This document shows positions 1 to 12,800 of a stretch of DNA of 64,000 bases, in pieces. The translations under genes and the position numbers were made by a program. The stretch lies in the NCBI GenBank assembly GCA_964017045.1, contig OZ024802.1, forward strand, positions 30,280,793 through 30,344,792, in the 5' to 3' direction. A model generated the notes under the pieces. It was not told the origin of the DNA, ran no database searches, and saw only the letters and a list, made by a program, of their open reading frames with translations. The stretch's first letter is position 1. Each line of letters begins with the position of its first letter. This DNA is from Omphiscola glabra. Its lineage: Eukaryota; Mollusca; Gastropoda; Lymnaeidae.

Positions 1-124
1 TAGGGTTAGTGCCAAGTTTTTGCCACCTCCTTCCACAAGGAAAACCGACTCATCCCTTGGCCCTGTGGTGAACCACCCGCGCCATGAGCCACCAGTTTTA
101 TAACATACTCAGAAAAACAAGCTC

Positions 125-1222
125 TCAAGTAAAATATGTGTAGTACAGATATGTGGCTGACATTTGTGGTGTAGTACACATAGAAGGCCGACATTGCTGT
201 GTAGTACACACAGGTGGCCAACATTGCCATGTAGTAAACATTTGTAGCCTATATTGCCGTGGCAAGCAAACTTGGCAACTTGGCTACTGGCCGACCACAC
301 AATAAAGCACCATATGAAGGTCTTATGTAAAAAAAAAATGACTACACACAAAGAACATTTCGACATAATATGATGTGATAAAAAACTATGAACTAATTTG
401 GACACAAGGGTATCCTTCAATATCTCTGTTAATTTCAAATGTATCCTTGACTACTGCTGCTTATAAAAAGGTGCACATACCTATTCATAGTCTCAGCTGA
501 AGGAAAACTGAAAGATGGCTAATTTAAGGAGAGATTCTTATCTGGAGCTACGGTAGAGAAAATAATGTTTTGTCCATTCCCCGCAGTTGTTAGTGACGCT
601 GATAGAAGATGACACGTGCCACTTAAAGGTAAATGGCAATGACTCTTTAGAGTAGATGGCCAGTGCCACTATAAAGTAGGTTGTCAGTGCCAATTTAAAG
701 AAGATGGCCAGTGCCAATTTAAAGTAGATGGTCAGTGCCAATTAAAAGTAGATGGTCAATGCCAATTAAAAGTAGATAGTCAGTGCCAAATAAAAGTAGA
801 TAGCCAGTGCCAATTTAAAGTAGATGGTCAGTGCCAATTAAAAGTAGATGGTCAGTGCCAAATAAAAGTAGATGGCCAGTGCCAATTAAAAGTAGATGGT
901 CAGTGCCAAATAAAAGTAGATGGTCAATGCCAATTAAAAGTAGATGGCCAGTGCCAAATAAAAGTAGATGGCCAGTGCCAATTAAAAGTAGATGGCCAGT
1001 GCCAAATAAAAGTAGATGGCCAGTGCCAATTAAAAGTAGATGGCCAGTGCCAAATAAAAGTAGATGGCCAGTGCCAAATAAAAGTAGATGGCCAGTGCCA
1101 AATAAAAGTAGATGGCCAGTGCCACTTAAAAGTAGATGGCCAGTGCCAAATAAAAGTAGATGGCCAGTGCCAAATAAAAGTAGATGGCCAGTGCCAAATA
1201 AAAGTAGATGGCCAATGCCACT
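125..1222. repeat. Degenerate repeats, then a 24-bp minisatellite
   Basis: Positions 125-270 hold a few diverged copies of a unit built around 'gtagtacacat'. From about 640 to 1222 there is a tandem array of a roughly 24-bp unit with the core 'agatggccagtgcca', in about 24 copies that differ at one or two bases. An open reading frame runs through it only because 24 is a multiple of three. The predicted peptide is a monotonous KSRWPVPN-type repeat with no upstream gene context, so I do not call it coding. Confidence 0.9.
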
Positions 1223-1574
1223 TAAAGATGTAATATCAAATGTGAGCTGTGGGATGATTTCTCCACCAAGTTTTGTTATTAAAAGTTATGAATGTCAAAA
1301 ACAAGAAGCAACTTGTACACAATGGCATTCACACCACTCCAGCTGTACAAAAATGTGTCGGTATTCACGAACATCTATTCTTGGAATGTTCATACGTTGT
1401 TTTTTTAAAAATTACTTAATGTAAATAAAATTGCGTAAATCCTATGTAACCCTTTAAAATGGCTTTCACAATGTCGTGAAATCTCTGCACTCTAAGAAGA
1501 TCTGCCGGAGAACTTTATGATAGGAAACTTATTTATTAACTGACAGAAGCAGATTTTTTTGTTTGTTATCACAG

Positions 1575-1626
1575 TTCAATCAAAGAAAACCTGGCCAAGG
1601 CTGGCTTTGATATTGATAATCCCAGT
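1575..1626 (+). other. Orphan plus-strand coding exon candidate
   Basis: A pyrimidine-rich tract ending in 'atcacag' is followed by 52 bp and then a consensus donor 'gtaagt'. Read after the first base, it gives SIKENLAKAGFDIDNPS without stops. I do not recognise the family. It lies on the strand opposite KIF27, just beyond that gene's 3' end, so it would belong to a gene entering from the left edge or to an unannotated small gene. I found no convincing partner exons. It could be chance, but both splice sites are good. Confidence 0.4.
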
Positions 1627-2311
1627 GTAAGTAGAACGAAGAAGAATAATTGAAATTTGCTCTAGAGGTAAAAATAAAACAGGTGATCAACATTTTTTTA
1701 TATTTAAATTTAAAAATTTTGTGTCATGACAAAATAAAAGAACAGAGCTAGTGTGACGAGTGCACGTACACATTTGTACGCATATCATATTTTTTAAACC
1801 GGTAACTTGCATTAAGTGGCCAAAAAACTATTGCACACATGGCACTTAGAATATTTATCCATTTCCGTTCTGGTGCTTTACCAGAAGTCTTATTCAAAGT
1901 GAAAATGAAATTGGTAAACAATTACAAAATCAAGGAAAAGGTTTTGAGGATACACTTTTTCAGCCATTAAATAATAGCACTTTACAGTTCACAACCTAAG
2001 AGTTCAACTATGGGAGACAACACCAATAAGTAATATAAGGACGGCAAAAGAAAACGCGTGTGTAAGATTGGGGACGATATGGTTTTACATCTAAATTTAG
2101 TTACAAGATCAATCAACCGGCCATCATTAAAAAAAAAGCTAATGCTTTGTAACAGTAGCTAATGGCTTTCAAGAGGTGCTGAGTTTCCTAGCATCGAACT
2201 GTAGAGCCCACATATGTCCGTGATGGCAAAACTTGACAAGGTCCTGTAACGGAACAGTTGATCCTGTCACCAGAGGGATCCATGTAGTTATCCCCAGGGG
2301 GATCCATGTAG
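1627..2311. other. Intergenic or KIF27 3' UTR, no gene seen
   Basis: No coding potential recognised. On the minus strand this would hold the 3' UTR of KIF27. The nearest clear AATAAA I noticed on that strand is at about 1532-1537, but its use is unproven. A 24-bp tandem duplication, partly overlapping the KIF27 stop region, lies at about 2270-2325. Confidence 0.4.
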
Positions 2312-3887
2312 TTATCCCCAGGGATAAGGACCTCCATCTTCTAAGGAATCTGAAAATAAATGTTTTGGATTTTTATCTTGCATTATCTATTGCTGGGTGT
2401 ATTAATTTTATTAAAAAAATTTGTCAACTGTCTGTAATTTTTTTTTTTTAACTCTGTTCACCCCAGCAGTAATAGAACTCGTATTGTCAATGATTCATTT
2501 TTGGTCTCTAATAACTCAACTCTATTAAAACATTCATACAAATGGCTCGTTACTTTCACCCCGCTGTTATAAAATTTAACAGTAATTTAATTTACTAGTT
2601 ATATGATAGGCAGTTAAATGCATAAACTGAGCTCACCTCGGGGTGTCTGAGTGTGACTTCTTGTGGATAGGTTGGACTTGCGGAGGGAAACTTCTGCTTC
2701 CGACATGGGTCGTAGGTCGCGTCTGGATATCTTTAGGGGAGTTGTGGTGGTGTGGGGTTCCTGGAATGCTGAATGATGTGTGCGTGATGAGGGGCGGGAT
2801 GATGTGGTGATGTTTGGACCCTCCGATGCTCCAACCGAAGCTCGGGATGACGTGGGTCGGGTAGTGTGTTCTGTGTCAGGGGCAGCACTACCATTTGAAT
2901 TCTCCTTGGATCTGAAAGAAATAATTTAAACAATGATACATGAGATTATACAGCTTGCTCATAAATCTAAAAATAACCATTCCAACTTAAGCTAATCTTT
3001 ATTATATCTAGCAACGATTAATGCAAAGTTATTTCAAATTCTTTCTTGTAAACGCTGAAATGTATTATTCCAGATTTGCTTCCAGTCTTAGGTATTTTGT
3101 TATTTACTTAAAGCCTCAAGTACAGATAACATTATAAATAAATGTTAGATATATACAATAATCAATGTCTCCTGAGACCATAGAGACCATATCACCAATG
3201 AACAAGTGAAAGAAAGGATTCGTCAAGCAGTTGGGCAGTACGATGACCTCCTGGTGTCTGTAAAAAAACGCAAACTTGAATGGTATGGCCACGTGATAAG
3301 AAAACAAGGGCTCGCCAAAAAATCATGCAGGGCACAACTAGAGGAGGGAAAAGTTGAGGAAGACATAGAAAAAGATGGGAAGATAACATCAAAGAGTGGA
3401 CGGGACTCAAACTAGTCGATGCTATGCGTAGTGCAGAAGACCGAAAGGAATGGAGAAGGATAGTTTTCATGTCAGCTGTGGCGCCCCAACGGTCCAAAGA
3501 CTAAGGAACATGATGATGATGATGAATGTCTCCTGTAAATTTATTTCACAAATTTCTAATTAAAACTCATGAAATCCTGTAGGTGACAACACAGTTTTAA
3601 GCCCAGAAATTTTTTTTATAGGGACTTTATTACAATGGTAAAATTTTTTTAGTTCAACTTCAGCTCAGCAGCCCAAGTAGTTTAATGCAGGACTGTTGTG
3701 GTTGTTGATCTGAACCTGTTTAATGTGTTCCTGTGGCCCGTGTGGTTCTGGTGGGGCTGGTGGTTGTGGTGATGGTGGTGGTGATTCTGCTGGTGGTTGT
3801 GCTGTGACTGGACGCTGTACCTTGGGGTGGCCACCTCAGAGTCAATACTTTGAGCGGACATGCTGACCAGTCCAACATCTTCAGCAG
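2312..3887 (-). other. KIF27: KIF27 C-terminal exons 33-35
   Basis: Exon 33 (3716-3887) encodes a His/Gln/Asn-rich stretch with six consecutive histidines ([15 protein letters not shown]) and ends AAC-AG before 'gttcag'. Exon 34 (2637-2911) is Ser/Thr-rich and ends in the family-conserved patch [20 protein letters not shown], which supports the splice choice. Exon 35 (2312-2349) follows a 'tttattttcag' acceptor and encodes [12 protein letters not shown] then TAA. That last exon is chosen by phase and acceptor quality only; the rest rests on homology I recognise. The open frame running past the exon 33 donor to a stop at 3682 would be a retained-intron product. Confidence 0.8.
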
Positions 3888-6800
3888 CTGTTGAGGGCAG
3901 AAATAAACGCAAACATCATTTTAAAAAAAAAAATTATATGTGAGATTGCTTGTTTTTCCTGTGAAATGGCTGGTATTTTTTGTGAAATGGCTTGTTTTTG
4001 TTGTGAAATTGCTTGTTTTTGTTGTGAAATTGCTTGTTTTTGTTGTGAGATTGCTTGTTTTGAGTTTTTCTACAGAAAATTTAACAATTATCAACTGCAT
4101 TTTTATTTTCTGTTTTTTTTTTTACAAAAGAAATAACTCACACAACTTCATAAACAAAAACAAGACCTAACATTTTACAACAGTGAATAGTCCAGGACAT
4201 TTTACAACAGTGAATAGTCCAGGACATTTTACAACAGTGAATAGTCCAGGACATTTTACAACAGTGAATAGTCCAGGACATTTTACAACAGTGAATAGTC
4301 CAGGACATTTTACAACAGTGAATAGTCCAGGACATTTTACAACAGTGAATAGTCCAGGACATTTTACAACAGTGAATAGTCCAGGACATTTTACAACAGT
4401 GAATAGTCCAGGACATTTTACAACAGTGAATAGTCCAAGAATCATTTTAATTTTGCTTCATTGGTCATTGTATATTTTGCCTGTAAAATATTGTAACTTT
4501 TGCTTTCTGCTTGCCGTCAAAAAGTAAATCTTTATCTGCGTCCTTTCTGATGTGAAAGCTTGATCTGTGCTGTCAAATGTTGTAGAAACTTACATATTCT
4601 CAGGTTGTCACGTCACTACTTTAGAAACACTAACCTTGACTTGAGATGACACCATCATGTCACTACTGTAGAAACACTAACCTTGACTTGAGATGACACC
4701 GTCATGTCACTACTGTAGAAACACTAAACTTGACTTGAGATGACACCGTCACATCACTACTGTAGAAACGCTAACTTTGACTTGAGGTGACACTGTCACT
4801 ACTGTAGAAAAACTAACCTTGACTTGAGGTGACACCGTCACGTCACTACTGTAGAAACACTAACCTTGACTTGAGATGACACCGTCACGTCACTACTGTA
4901 GAAACACTAACCTTGACTTGAGATGACCCCGTTGCTAAGGAGTTCTTTAATTTTTTTCCTCAGATCTCTCGCTGTTTTCTTGTAGTAATAAAGATCTTTC
5001 TCCAGGTTGAGTATTTTGCTAGAAAAATAAGTGAATATAAATGGGCATTCATTTTAAACCAACTTCAAAATCTAAATGAAAACAGCTAACGAGCATAGCA
5101 CACATGAGCACTAGCAAAACTGTATTAAAAAAATATATATATTATTTTTAAAGGATGATATTGGGTTAAAGCAGTGTGAATGAAATAGTGATGTGTGATT
5201 ATATCTGGACTAAATGGTGAAAACGTGCGACAAAAGCAAATAGAAACTGGTTCAGCAGACAAAGCCGAGGTCTCACTTGTCTTTACTGAGTTCCGCCGCT
5301 GGGCCGTTCGTCTCACTCCCCATCTCGGCCAGCTGGTGCATCAGCAGTTGGATCTTCTGCTCATACTCCCTCTGCTGCTGGGTCAACTTCCTGTCCAGCT
5401 CCAGGGCTGACCTCTGCAATGCGCCTTCTAGTTCCCGGATGAGGCGCTCTTGCTCATCCGTTTTTACCTGCAGGAAGACACGACACTACTGAGGTCAAAA
5501 ATACTTCTGATGGGTGGGTTTAAACAAATAAGGATCCGGCTCCAGTGGTAGAATTTTATTCATCAAATTAGTGTCAGGACTTTTCTGACATCTTGAAGTT
5601 AAATAAACCACTTTATACACACTCTGTAAATTTCCAGTTCTTATTTCCTTTGAAGTCCATATAGAAATTCTGGATTGAAATTGTGTTTGTTTCTAACCTT
5701 AAAATATATTTCCTAAGTGTAGGAAAATTTATGCAGACCACTGTGCACATTTTATTTATGATGTTTTTCTGTTTAATTTTTACTTGTGCTTGCTAAAGTA
5801 TCATCTGATCATCTGCATCACATTGTTAGTCATTTTCCAAAATATTGAATTTATTTAACAGAGACAACACTTTATGATTTAATCCTAAATGAGGAATGTT
5901 AGCTCTTTATTGTGTGGGACAGTGGTGCTCAAATATTTTTTTAAGGGCCACCCCATTAAGAATTTATGGGGACCCCCAAATTTACTAAAAATTGATGAGA
6001 GATCCTCTAACAGCCCAAAATGGGTTACGACCCCAAGATTGTAGAGAATGTTATTCAAGGATTTATTTACAATAATTTTAAAGTTAAAAAAAAAAAATCA
6101 AAATTTGGAAGTAAAAAAACCTTCTGACACCATACCTCCATTTCGCTGCACTTGAGATGAAGTTTCCGCTCCCCATCTCTCAGGCAGACAACTTTGTCAA
6201 AGTATCTGGACAGCAGGGCGCGGATTTCAACCGTGGTCAGGGAGTTGAGGCGCTGAATTAAGTTTTCTTCACTCTGTCAACAGAAGAGTTCCACAGGAAA
6301 CTAAAATGACCTGCCGCAAGCCAACTTGTACAAACAGCCAGAATCAGCCCAGTGTTCAAATTAAGTACCGTATTTCCCGGCTGATAAGACGACCTTTTAA
6401 CCCATGAAAATCTTTTCAAAAGTGTGGGGTCGTCTTATAAGCTGGTATACAGCCCAAACCCTATATTTTAACAGGAAAAGTAGGGGGGTCGTCTTATACG
6501 CCCAGTCATTTTATATGCCCAGTCATCTTATATGCCAAGTCATCTTATACGCCCAGTCATCTTATACGCCCAGTCATCTTATACGCCAAGTCATCTTATA
6601 CATCCAGTCATCTTATATGCCCAGTCATCTTATATGCTCAGTCGTCTTATATGCCCAGTCATCTTATACGCCCAGTCATCTTGTACGCCCACATATTTTA
6701 GATCTACACTACACAGGCTGCTGCTGCTATTCCATCTATTCACCCTTGTTACTTCGCTCATGAAATATAAGACACAAAGTATGCAAAACTTGAATTCATA

Positions 6801-9800
6801 GACGGACAAAAGATTTTGACGTTTCGGCTTAGAGCCTTCATCAGAAAACAAGACAAAAAGTATACAACGTATCAGATCACAGTAATAAAAAACTTTTAGA
6901 GATTTTTCGTTTTTGTTGCCGGAAGTAGGATCACAGGAAGTGAAATAATATAAATATTGGTACTGTGAAAAATAAGGTAGAGAATCTTAACGGACCAAAA
7001 TTATTTAGAGATACGTAAAATCTAAGGAATCTTGTTACTTTGCTCAGCCTCCTTATAAAGGACCCACACTAAAGCAAATTTCAGGCCATGATATTTGTGG
7101 TCCACGGCAATAGTGTCTACATAGTAATAGACATAAAACGTCTCACACCTGTGCAAGAGCTTGAGACGACTGTCTGACCTCCATCTGGCGGATGTGGATG
7201 TTCTCATCTTTGTATTGGATGGCTGCATCCAGGGCTTCAATAGCCTCATCCATTTCTATCAATCTGTAGAAAAAAAAAGTGAGATTTCATGATACACATC
7301 TAAATAGACCATTCTAATACAACATACCCCTGTGCTGCATAAGCGGCAGCGTCCTCGAGGAAACTCGAAGGCGTCCACAAGGGTTGTGCCTCTACGTGGC
7401 GTGGCAGACAAGTAGGGTGGACGTGACCACCTGAAACCAAACAACCCGGCTCAATGCCTAACGTCCTGACCGAATGACCCCTTGGGAAAGGGGGCTAGCG
7501 ACGCAAAGCTAGCCCTTAAGGGGGGGAAGCGTTCTTCCCAGACTCACAAGTCATATGGCAAGTATGTGTAGTACGATTAGACAATCAAACATGGAGCTGG
7601 CAACTCAGTCACTGCCTTCTTCGCTAGTGTCCGGGGACAGGCTGGCGGGGGACGAAATCACTGCCCCTGGGTTGGAAATCCAAAATCCTCTTCCGTCAGC
7701 GTCGGGGGACAGGCTGACGGGGGACAAAATTACTGAACGTGGCATGCGTGGCGCCAAGGGTCGCCCCCCCACTTACCTATCGATTATACAATTGAATGTC
7801 TGTGGCATAAGACAGAAGGGAGGAGAGATCACCAAGCTGCTCCACGAGTGGGACGTGGACGTGGCACTCTTGCAGGAAACTCTATTGTAAGGTAAGAAAT
7901 TTCACATTACGGGTTACTCCCTCTACCAATGCAAGTGCAGAAATTGCAGAGGTCTGGCCACAGCAGTCAAAAACTCCATACCGATGGAACTGCTTGAGGC
8001 GAAGTCGTGCCAAGGCACTGACACCCTCACCATCAAAATCTTCAAAAACAGACAGTTTCTTGAAATAACCAATGTATACAACACACCCCGTAACCCGATC
8101 AGTCTCCCGATCGGCGATAATATAAATTTTCAAAGGAAAATAATTGCTGGGGATTTCAACGCCCAGTCACCGGACTGGGGGTATGTTGAACGTAACGCAT
8201 CGGGACGTTACGTGGAGGATCTGTGCCTCACTACCAACCTCATTCGCTTACAAGACGAAAATAGTGTGCCCACACTATTGCATACTGGACTAAGTACGGA
8301 GTCCCGACCAGATCTGACGCTTATCTCAGCGGACCTTGAGTCCAAGCTCAGTCTGGAGGTCTTGGATGAGGTTGGGAGTGATCATAAACCGATCCTCCTA
8401 AGAATTTTGTTAGCTACCACCAAGGCACGCCTTCGGAAAAGGCACTGGCAGTTTCGTAAAGCAAACTGGGCTAAATACGAAACAGAGGTCGAAGCCAGTT
8501 TGGCTGAAACCCATGCAAACAGACCGAATGATCTAAATGTGGAGTACGAGCTCCTCATAAGCAAGATTCTCGAGGCGGCAAGGAGAGCAATTCCGAGAAC
8601 GAATGGAAAACAAACCTTCAGACCGTACTGGAACAAGACTCTGAAGGCGCTTGTGGAGAAAAGAGCGAAAGCACGGAAGAAAGCCGCAAAGAGGAAAACA
8701 CCTGCAGCTCGAGCAGCGTACAACCTCCTAATGGCCCAAGTCCGTGCCGAAGTCTTTAGGGCAAAAAAGTCTAAGTGGGAAACTACGTGTGGAAACCTCA
8801 ACCTTTCGGACGGAAGGAAGGTCTGGCGATTACTGGATAACCTCTCTGGCATGGGGAAGCAGCGGAACATCCGCCCCCTTAAAACGCCAACTGGCACAGA
8901 GGCTAGCTGTGCTAAGCGCGAGGAAGCGCTTAACCGTCATTTTGCTAAGGTGAGCAAAAGTGCAAGAGACACTGACGAAAGCCGGACCATCAGGAAACTC
9001 CGAAAGGCTGGAAGCAGAGCCCAACGAGTGGGCCCACACCAAGAGGTTTTCACGGCACCCTTTACAATGGCCGAGTTGCAAACGGCCCTAGGAAAGTGCA
9101 AATCAGGTAAAGCTCCAGGACCCGACAAAGCTTGTAATGAAATGCTCACCCATTTGGGCAAAACGGGAAAAAGTACATAACTAGACTTTGTCAACAAAAC
9201 CTGGACAACAGGCGCCTTGCCAAAGGCGTGGCAGAAAGCGGTGATTGTCCCTATTCCCAAAGAGGGGAAACCAAGTGACCAGGTGTCTAGCTACCGGCCT
9301 ATTTCCCGCACATCGTGTTTGGGGAAAGTAGCAGAGCGAATGGTTAACGCAAGACTCTACTGGTTCTTGGAACGAACCAAGAGCATTCTTACCAACCAAG
9401 GCGGCTTCCGCAAGGGGAGGCAGCCAATGGATCAAGTGATCCAGTTTATCCAAAGCACCACCAATGAGCTTCAGTTGAGGAATCATACTGTCGCGGTGTT
9501 CTTTGACCTCCAGAACGCTTACGACAAAGTCTGGAGGGCGGGTCTGCTGTACAAGTTGCAACAGCTCGGTGTAACAGCCAACATGCACCGGTGGATTCAT
9601 TCTTTTCTATCAAATCGTACGATATCCACCCGTGTAGAGGACAAGGTTTCGAACATGCGTGCACTCGAGGACGGGCTCCCACAGGGGTCGGCCTTGAGCT
9701 GCACCTTGTTCCTGGCGTACGTGCACGACCTGCAGTCACATTTGGTAACAAAGAACACAATGTTCGCAGATGATTTAGCCATCTGGAGCTCTGGCAAATC

Positions 9801-12800
9801 CGTCCAGCAGTTGCAGAGCCGGCTGCAAAAAGACCTCACACAGATACAGGCCTATGCTCGGAAATGGAGATTGGTGGTGAATGTGGAGAAGACATATACA
9901 CATTGTTCACAAACGGTAGGAAAGTGCTCAAAGAAGAAATTGATCTTCATATCTGCGGGAAGTCATTAAAATGGGACAAATCACCCACGTATCTGGGAAT
10001 CAAGCTGGACCAGAAACTCCAGCTACATAACCATGTACGGGAACTCGGCGCTCGAGCCACGTCGAAACTCAGCCTGGTCAAAAAACTTGCTAGCACTACC
10101 TTGGGAGCCGATGCAAGACTCCTGAGAGCTCTCTATCTCGGGAGTGTAAGAGGTGCCATTGACTACAGCCTCCCGGTTCAGGCTTTCGCAAGCCGTACGG
10201 CTCTAGAGAGCCTGGATTGGATACAAAATCTAGCTCTAAGATTTGTATGCGGGGCGTTACGTACCACACCCACGGCTGCTGTGGAAATTATCTCAGACAT
10301 AGAACCACTAAACATCAGGAGGGACAAGGCTATCCTAACGACCGTTGAGCGCTACCGTCGAATGGAAAAGACGGAACCCTGTTTTCAACTCCAAGACCGT
10401 TGGGTAAAGAGGACAAGGCTTAATAGACCCTCCTTCATGGATGCGGTCTATGCACTCGAGGAAAAGCACCCTTTACCAGAAAACAGGGAGAAAATACGCC
10501 TGATCCAGGAGAGATCACCACTGGATAGTTGCGAACCACCTGATGTTCGTCTGACCCTGTCACACACAGCAGTTACTAAGTCGAGCTCCCAAAATGAGCA
10601 AATGGGAGCCGCTCTAGAGACAATTGAGGCCTTTGGAGACGACATGGTACAAGTCTTCACAGACGGCTCCTATCTCGCCAGCGAAAAGCGGGCGGGTTAC
10701 GGTGCACTCATTCAGTATCCTAAGGGAATACCTCCAGCTGAGGAGATTTCAGGCCCAAGTGGCACAAATAGCACTGCAACTGATGCAGAGATAGAGGCTA
10801 TATTGATGGGCCTGAAACAAGTGCGCCGCAGACTAGCCAGACGCAAACCACTTCCACCCATCGTAGTGTTCACCGATTCACAATGTGCTCTGGAAATTGT
10901 GAAAAGGAGCTCTACGAACACGAAAATTGTGTACGCAATTATGGAACTCGTGCGAGACATACAGTCACACGGAGGCAAAGTGACCCTTCAATGGATCCCA
11001 GGACATGTGGGGATTCCACCACAAGACAGAGCCGACTGTCTTGCGAGGCAAGGCTCTTCCCGGCCTCAACCTAACCGGCCAATGACCCAACTGGGGGCCC
11101 AAGCCTGGATCAAGGACCTCTGCCACGAGGAATGGCTAAAAGAATGGGAACAGGGGAACACGGCCCGTAAGCTTTACCGGAACATGCCCAAAAACAACCG
11201 CAAATGCGATGAGTGGTGGAGTCTTAAACGCCATCACCAGAGTCTCATCACCCAAATGAGAACAGAGCATTGCCCTACCCGCAGCTATTTAAATAGATTA
11301 CACCCATTGCGGGACCCGAGCTGCCGCCATTGTGGTCAGGCACCGGAGACAATCGAGCACCTTCTAGCCGAGTGCTCAACGCTGGCGACTGGCGTGACTG
11401 GGGTCCTCCCAGCCAACCATGTCGAGAGTCTAATTTATGGGACTGCCCACCAGATGCGGCAGGCCTGTACCTTACTTGCCGGGGCCATAAAAGAGCAATA
11501 GCTCGGCCCTTTCCAATGAATGTAATATTTCAATACAACATACCCACTAAATAGACCATTCTAATACAACACACCCACTAAATAGACCATTCTAACACAA
11601 CACACACACTAAATAGACCATTCTAACACAACACACCCACTAAATAGACCATTCTAACACTGCACTCCTACTAAATAGACCATGCCAACACTATACACCC
11701 ACTAAATAGAACATATTAACACTACGCTTCTACTACATAGACCGTGCCACACTATACATATACTAAACAGACCCTTCTAACACTACCCTCCCGCTAAACA
11801 CACCATGCCTTACCTCCTCTCCTCCTCCACGGACAAGATTTTTCCCTCGCTCAGTTTCTCGTCTAGCTGTCCCCGCTGTTTGTTCAGCTTGTCTCTCGTG
11901 TGCCTCAGCTTGTAGATCTCCTCCTTCACCTGCCCCTTCCTGTCTTCCGTTACCTCCGGCAGCTCCTTCTTCTTTTCATCCAGCTTTCTCTCCACCGTGT
12001 CCAGCTTTGAGGACAGGGACAGCATACTCTGTAGGACAGGGGAGACGATCATTCAAAGATGGGAGATGATTCAAGAAAGCCAAATCAGAAAAAAAATATT
12101 CAGACAGTAGTACAATTTCTTAAATGAGGCCGACCTCACATCACATGAACCTGGCCTTACATGAAATTGCAACTGACCTTGTTGAGTGCCTGACTTGATC
12201 TCATTTTCCTCATCTCTAGCTCACTCTTCTCTGCCAGGATGGCCTCTTTCTTGGCTATGATTGCCTCCCTTCTCCTCAGTTCCTTAAAAAAACATGAGGT
12301 TCTTATTTAAATTTTTTTCTAACTTGGTTTCACTTTAAAAAAAAAAAATTCTTAACAGTGATATTCATTAGATTGTTGAGATTATAATTTAAAAGAAAAC
12401 AAAACATGAGGTTCTTATTTTACATCTTTTTTCTAACTTGGTTTCACCTTAAAAAAAAATTTTTCAGTGATATTCATCAGATTGTTGAGATTATTATTCT
12501 TTTTAATTTAAAAATTATATTTCATAATTATAGCTCCGGCATTGACTTACAGTGAAAGTAACGGGAATATTTTCTTTAAAATCTCTGATACCATTTAGTG
12601 AAAATTTTTGTACCTTACAATGATCTTTTACCGCAGTTACTGAAGAGGAACTTTGTTTTTTTAAAGAACTGAACTAATAACCCATAAACTTGAACGTTCA
12701 GGTGATAAGTGAACAAAATGTTGTCCGATTACTTTACTGTATTTTACGGACTATAAGACGCTACTGACTATAAGACGCCCCTTAATTTTTAAGCAATTTA

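Larger units (their letters stand above)
7330..11531 (+). mobile_element. Non-LTR retrotransposon (I/jockey-like, endonuclease-RT-RNase H), 4.2 kb, inactive
   Basis: The element lies between direct repeats 'aatacaacataccc' at 7316-7329 and 11532-11545, a 14-bp target-site duplication. About 225 bp of leader precedes one long polyprotein: apurinic-like endonuclease, reverse transcriptase (FADD box), RNase H, and a C-terminal Cys/His motif. It has no gag-like ORF1, so it is either a single-ORF lineage or 5' truncated. There is no poly-A tail. It is inactivated by stops at 7888 and 9178 and a frameshift near 9890. The RNase H domain argues for the I/Loa/Nimb side rather than RTE or CR1. It inserted into a 31-bp minisatellite in the KIF27 intron between exons 28 and 29, antisense to the gene. 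Confidence 0.92.

Noticed and set aside
640..1424. 197-codon open frame of KSRWPVPN-type repeats as a gene
   Set aside because: It follows from a 24-bp tandem repeat whose length is a multiple of three. No splice context, no non-repetitive domain, and the other strand and frames are equally structured.
2233..2451. Plus-strand 72-codon frame with MTRSCNGTVDPVTRG
   Set aside because: It overlaps the last KIF27 exon on the other strand and contains a 24-bp duplication. No supporting splice signals.
8382..8897. 171-codon minus-strand frame inside the retrotransposon
   Set aside because: It is a shadow of the endonuclease-RT linker on the plus strand. Composition and lack of motifs do not support an independent gene.
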